Positions 62,948 through 64,000 of a stretch of 64,000 nucleotides of DNA are shown in pieces. Location: assembly GCF_032598905.1 (NCBI RefSeq), contig NZ_CP122458.1, positions 1,116,001-1,180,000 on the forward strand, read 5' to 3'. Origin of the DNA: Streptomyces sp. 11x1. Its GTDB lineage: Bacteria > Actinomycetota > Actinomycetes > Streptomycetales > Streptomycetaceae. Below the pieces are notes generated by a model that ran no database searches, was not told the origin of the DNA, and worked only from the letters and a program-made list of their open reading frames with translations. The translations under genes and the position numbers were made by a program. The stretch's first letter is position 1. The number at the start of each line of letters is the position of its first letter.

Positions 62948-63215
62948 TGGATACTCCCATCCGGACCGTCGCCGACGCGCGGACCCTCGGTTCCCAGCCT
63001 CGGCGCGGCGAGCCGGTACGCCCAGGGGCCGTCAGTCCGTGCCCAGGGGCCACTCGGCCCTGTCGGACACCCCGGCGAGCGCACGACACGGATCATCTGC
63101 CACGCTGCCCCGCCCCCTGCTGTACATCCTGTACGACGGCTTGAGCACCCCGCGACGCCTGCCGAGATTCTTCACGACGGGCCGGGACCACGCCGCCCGG
63201 GACTTCGTCGACATC
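62948..63215. other. Intergenic stretch between the stress protein gene and the IS end
   Basis: 268 bp with no convincing gene. A short open frame on each strand (for example LLYILYDGLSTPRRLPRFFT on the plus strand) has no ribosome site. It may be the end of a gene disrupted by the IS, but nothing supports a specific identity. Confidence 0.4.
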
Positions 63216-64000
63216 GGGGTTCTGACAAGATTTTCGTGGTGTCGTGTAGAGCGTGGTTGTGATCACGCGAGCAGGACGCGCTTGCGTAGGAGCGGGAAGC
63301 GAGCCCGGTTGAACATCTGCCGTTTGAGCATCTTGATCCGGTTGATGTGGCCCTCCACGACGCCTGAACTCCACGGCAGACTCAGCCCGGCGGTGACGGC
63401 GTCCATGTCGTGCTCGATGCCGCGGGCGAAGGAATGCAGATCGGGCAGCTCGTCCTGGCGGACGTCGGTGAGCCAGTCGGGGAGCTGGTGCGCGGACAGG
63501 TCGGCGAGCATCCGGGCGAAGGTGTGGACGTGTCCGGACAGGGCCTGCAGTTCCGGGCAGCGGGCCAGGATCGCTTTCAGCTGCCGCTTTTCGCCGTCGT
63601 CGAGGGTGTCGGGGTGCCGGGTGATCCAGCCAGTGATCTCGCGGATGCCCGGTGGGGCCGCGCGGGCGGGTGAACGCCCCTTGACCTGGCGAAAGCGCCG
63701 GAAGTAGGCGCACAGGCTGTTGTAGCTGCCCGGGTAGCCTTGGGCTTGGATCTCGGAGTGCAGTTGAACCAGGTTGGTCTGCCCCTCGGCCCACCGCTGG
63801 TGCAGGTACTCCTTGAACGGGTCCAGCCGGTTGCGGCGCCCCTGCCAGCGGTCGACGACCAGTTCCTGCCAGGTGGCAGCGCGCAGCAGCACCCGGACCC
63901 GGCGCGGGGTGATCCCCAGCCGGCGAGCGCTGGCCCGGATCCCGTAGCCCTGTTCGCGCAGTTGGTGCACGGCCGCGTACTGAGCGCGGGTGCGGTCGGC
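63216..64000 (-). mobile_element. ISL3-type insertion sequence, one end, truncated by window edge
   Basis: The transposase frame is followed by a likely terminal repeat that begins GGGGTTCTGACAAGATTTTC near 63216, outside the transposase stop at 63263. Ends starting GGGTTCT or similar are usual in the ISL3 family. The other end and target duplication are outside the window. Confidence 0.65.
63263..64000 (-). CDS. ISL3 family transposase, C-terminal part
   Basis: About 245 residues are visible and the frame is still open at the right edge. The N-terminal piece in view has a helix-turn-helix (ADRTRAQYAAVHQLREQGYG, ARRLGITPRRVRVLL), followed by QGYPGSYNSLCAYFRRFR and the C-terminal PWSSGVVEGHINRIKMLKRQMFNRA, a strong ISL3 signature (SxxVEGxxNRxKxxKR). 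Here the acidic Glu of the DDE triad lies in VEGHIN. No frameshift is seen in this part. Confidence 0.88.
   Translation of the reverse strand, partial: ADRTRAQYAAVHQLREQGYGIRASARRLGITPRRVRVLLRAATWQELVVDRWQGRRNRLDPFKEYLHQRWAEGQTNLVQLHSEIQAQGYPGSYNSLCAYFRRFRQVKGRSPARAAPPGIREITGWITRHPDTLDDGEKRQLKAILARCPELQALSGHVHTFARMLADLSAHQLPDWLTDVRQDELPDLHSFARGIEHDMDAVTAGLSLPWSSGVVEGHINRIKMLKRQMFNRARFPLLRKRVLLA

Overview
The window is high-GC actinobacterial DNA and almost certainly comes from a Streptomyces chromosome. The evidence is the GC-rich third codon positions, frequent GTG and TTG starts, stop/start overlaps, typical families (DUF1996 secreted protein, class F sortase, SpoIIE-type phosphatase, RmdA-like PAS-GGDEF-EAL protein, actinobacterial GlgC and glycogen synthase) and short intergenic repeats around CGCGCAGTTCCCCGCGCCCC. 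From memory, the order olsA-olsB-sdhBAC-LysR-methyltransferase-rmdA-lipoprotein resembles the SCO0920 to SCO0930 stretch of S. coelicolor; I could not check this by alignment.

Layout. 1-3.5 kb: a Baeyer-Villiger monooxygenase (cut by the window edge) and an SDR, divergent from a second SDR, followed by the wreck of a zinc alcohol dehydrogenase; this looks like a ketone/alcohol catabolic island. 3.7-5.8 kb: a secreted DUF1996 protein, then a LuxR relic beside a 212-bp element with terminal inverted repeats that contains a very strong hairpin. 5.8-10.9 kb: a two-component system divergent from a flavin redox module (membrane haem/FAD reductase, exported protein with two FMN-attachment domains, ApbE flavin transferase). 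11.2-18.8 kb: a double-GNAT protein, a 1732-residue secreted protein with two GH43 domains, and a luciferase-like oxidoreductase. 18.8-25.2 kb: probable ornithine-lipid genes, an unknown protein and a three-subunit succinate dehydrogenase, divergent from a LysR regulator.

26.4-36.2 kb: a c-di-GMP enzyme coupled to a methyltransferase, then a cell-surface region: a repeat lipoprotein, a proline-rich secreted protein, a DUF4239 membrane protein, two related small anchored secreted proteins, a class F sortase, a Tat-exported polysaccharide deacetylase and a universal stress protein. 36.3-38.4 kb: an ECF sigma factor, a small unknown protein and a zinc anti-sigma-like protein. 38.5-46 kb: a DNA glycosylase, a PAS-GAF-PP2C-HATPase regulator, a lipase maturation factor, an amidase, a GNAT protein and an orphan 57-residue peptide gene.

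46-57.5 kb: a degenerate HD protein, an unusual zinc-ribbon SDR, a wax ester/diacylglycerol acyltransferase, glgA-glgC, a FhuF-like protein, a DMT-type transporter, a LysM/M23 cell-wall hydrolase and gnd. 57.6-64 kb: a small proline-rich protein, a small GNAT protein, panD, a P-type cation ATPase coupled to a two-domain universal stress protein, and the end of an ISL3-type insertion sequence running off the window.

No rRNA, tRNA or CRISPR array was seen. Functional themes are membrane redox and respiration (ApbE/FMN module, Sdh), membrane lipids and storage (Ols, WS/DGAT, Glg) and cell-surface assembly (sortase region, M23 hydrolase). Most genes look chromosomal and conserved. The visible accessory DNA is the alcohol dehydrogenase wreck, the LuxR relic with its adjoining element, and the ISL3 end.
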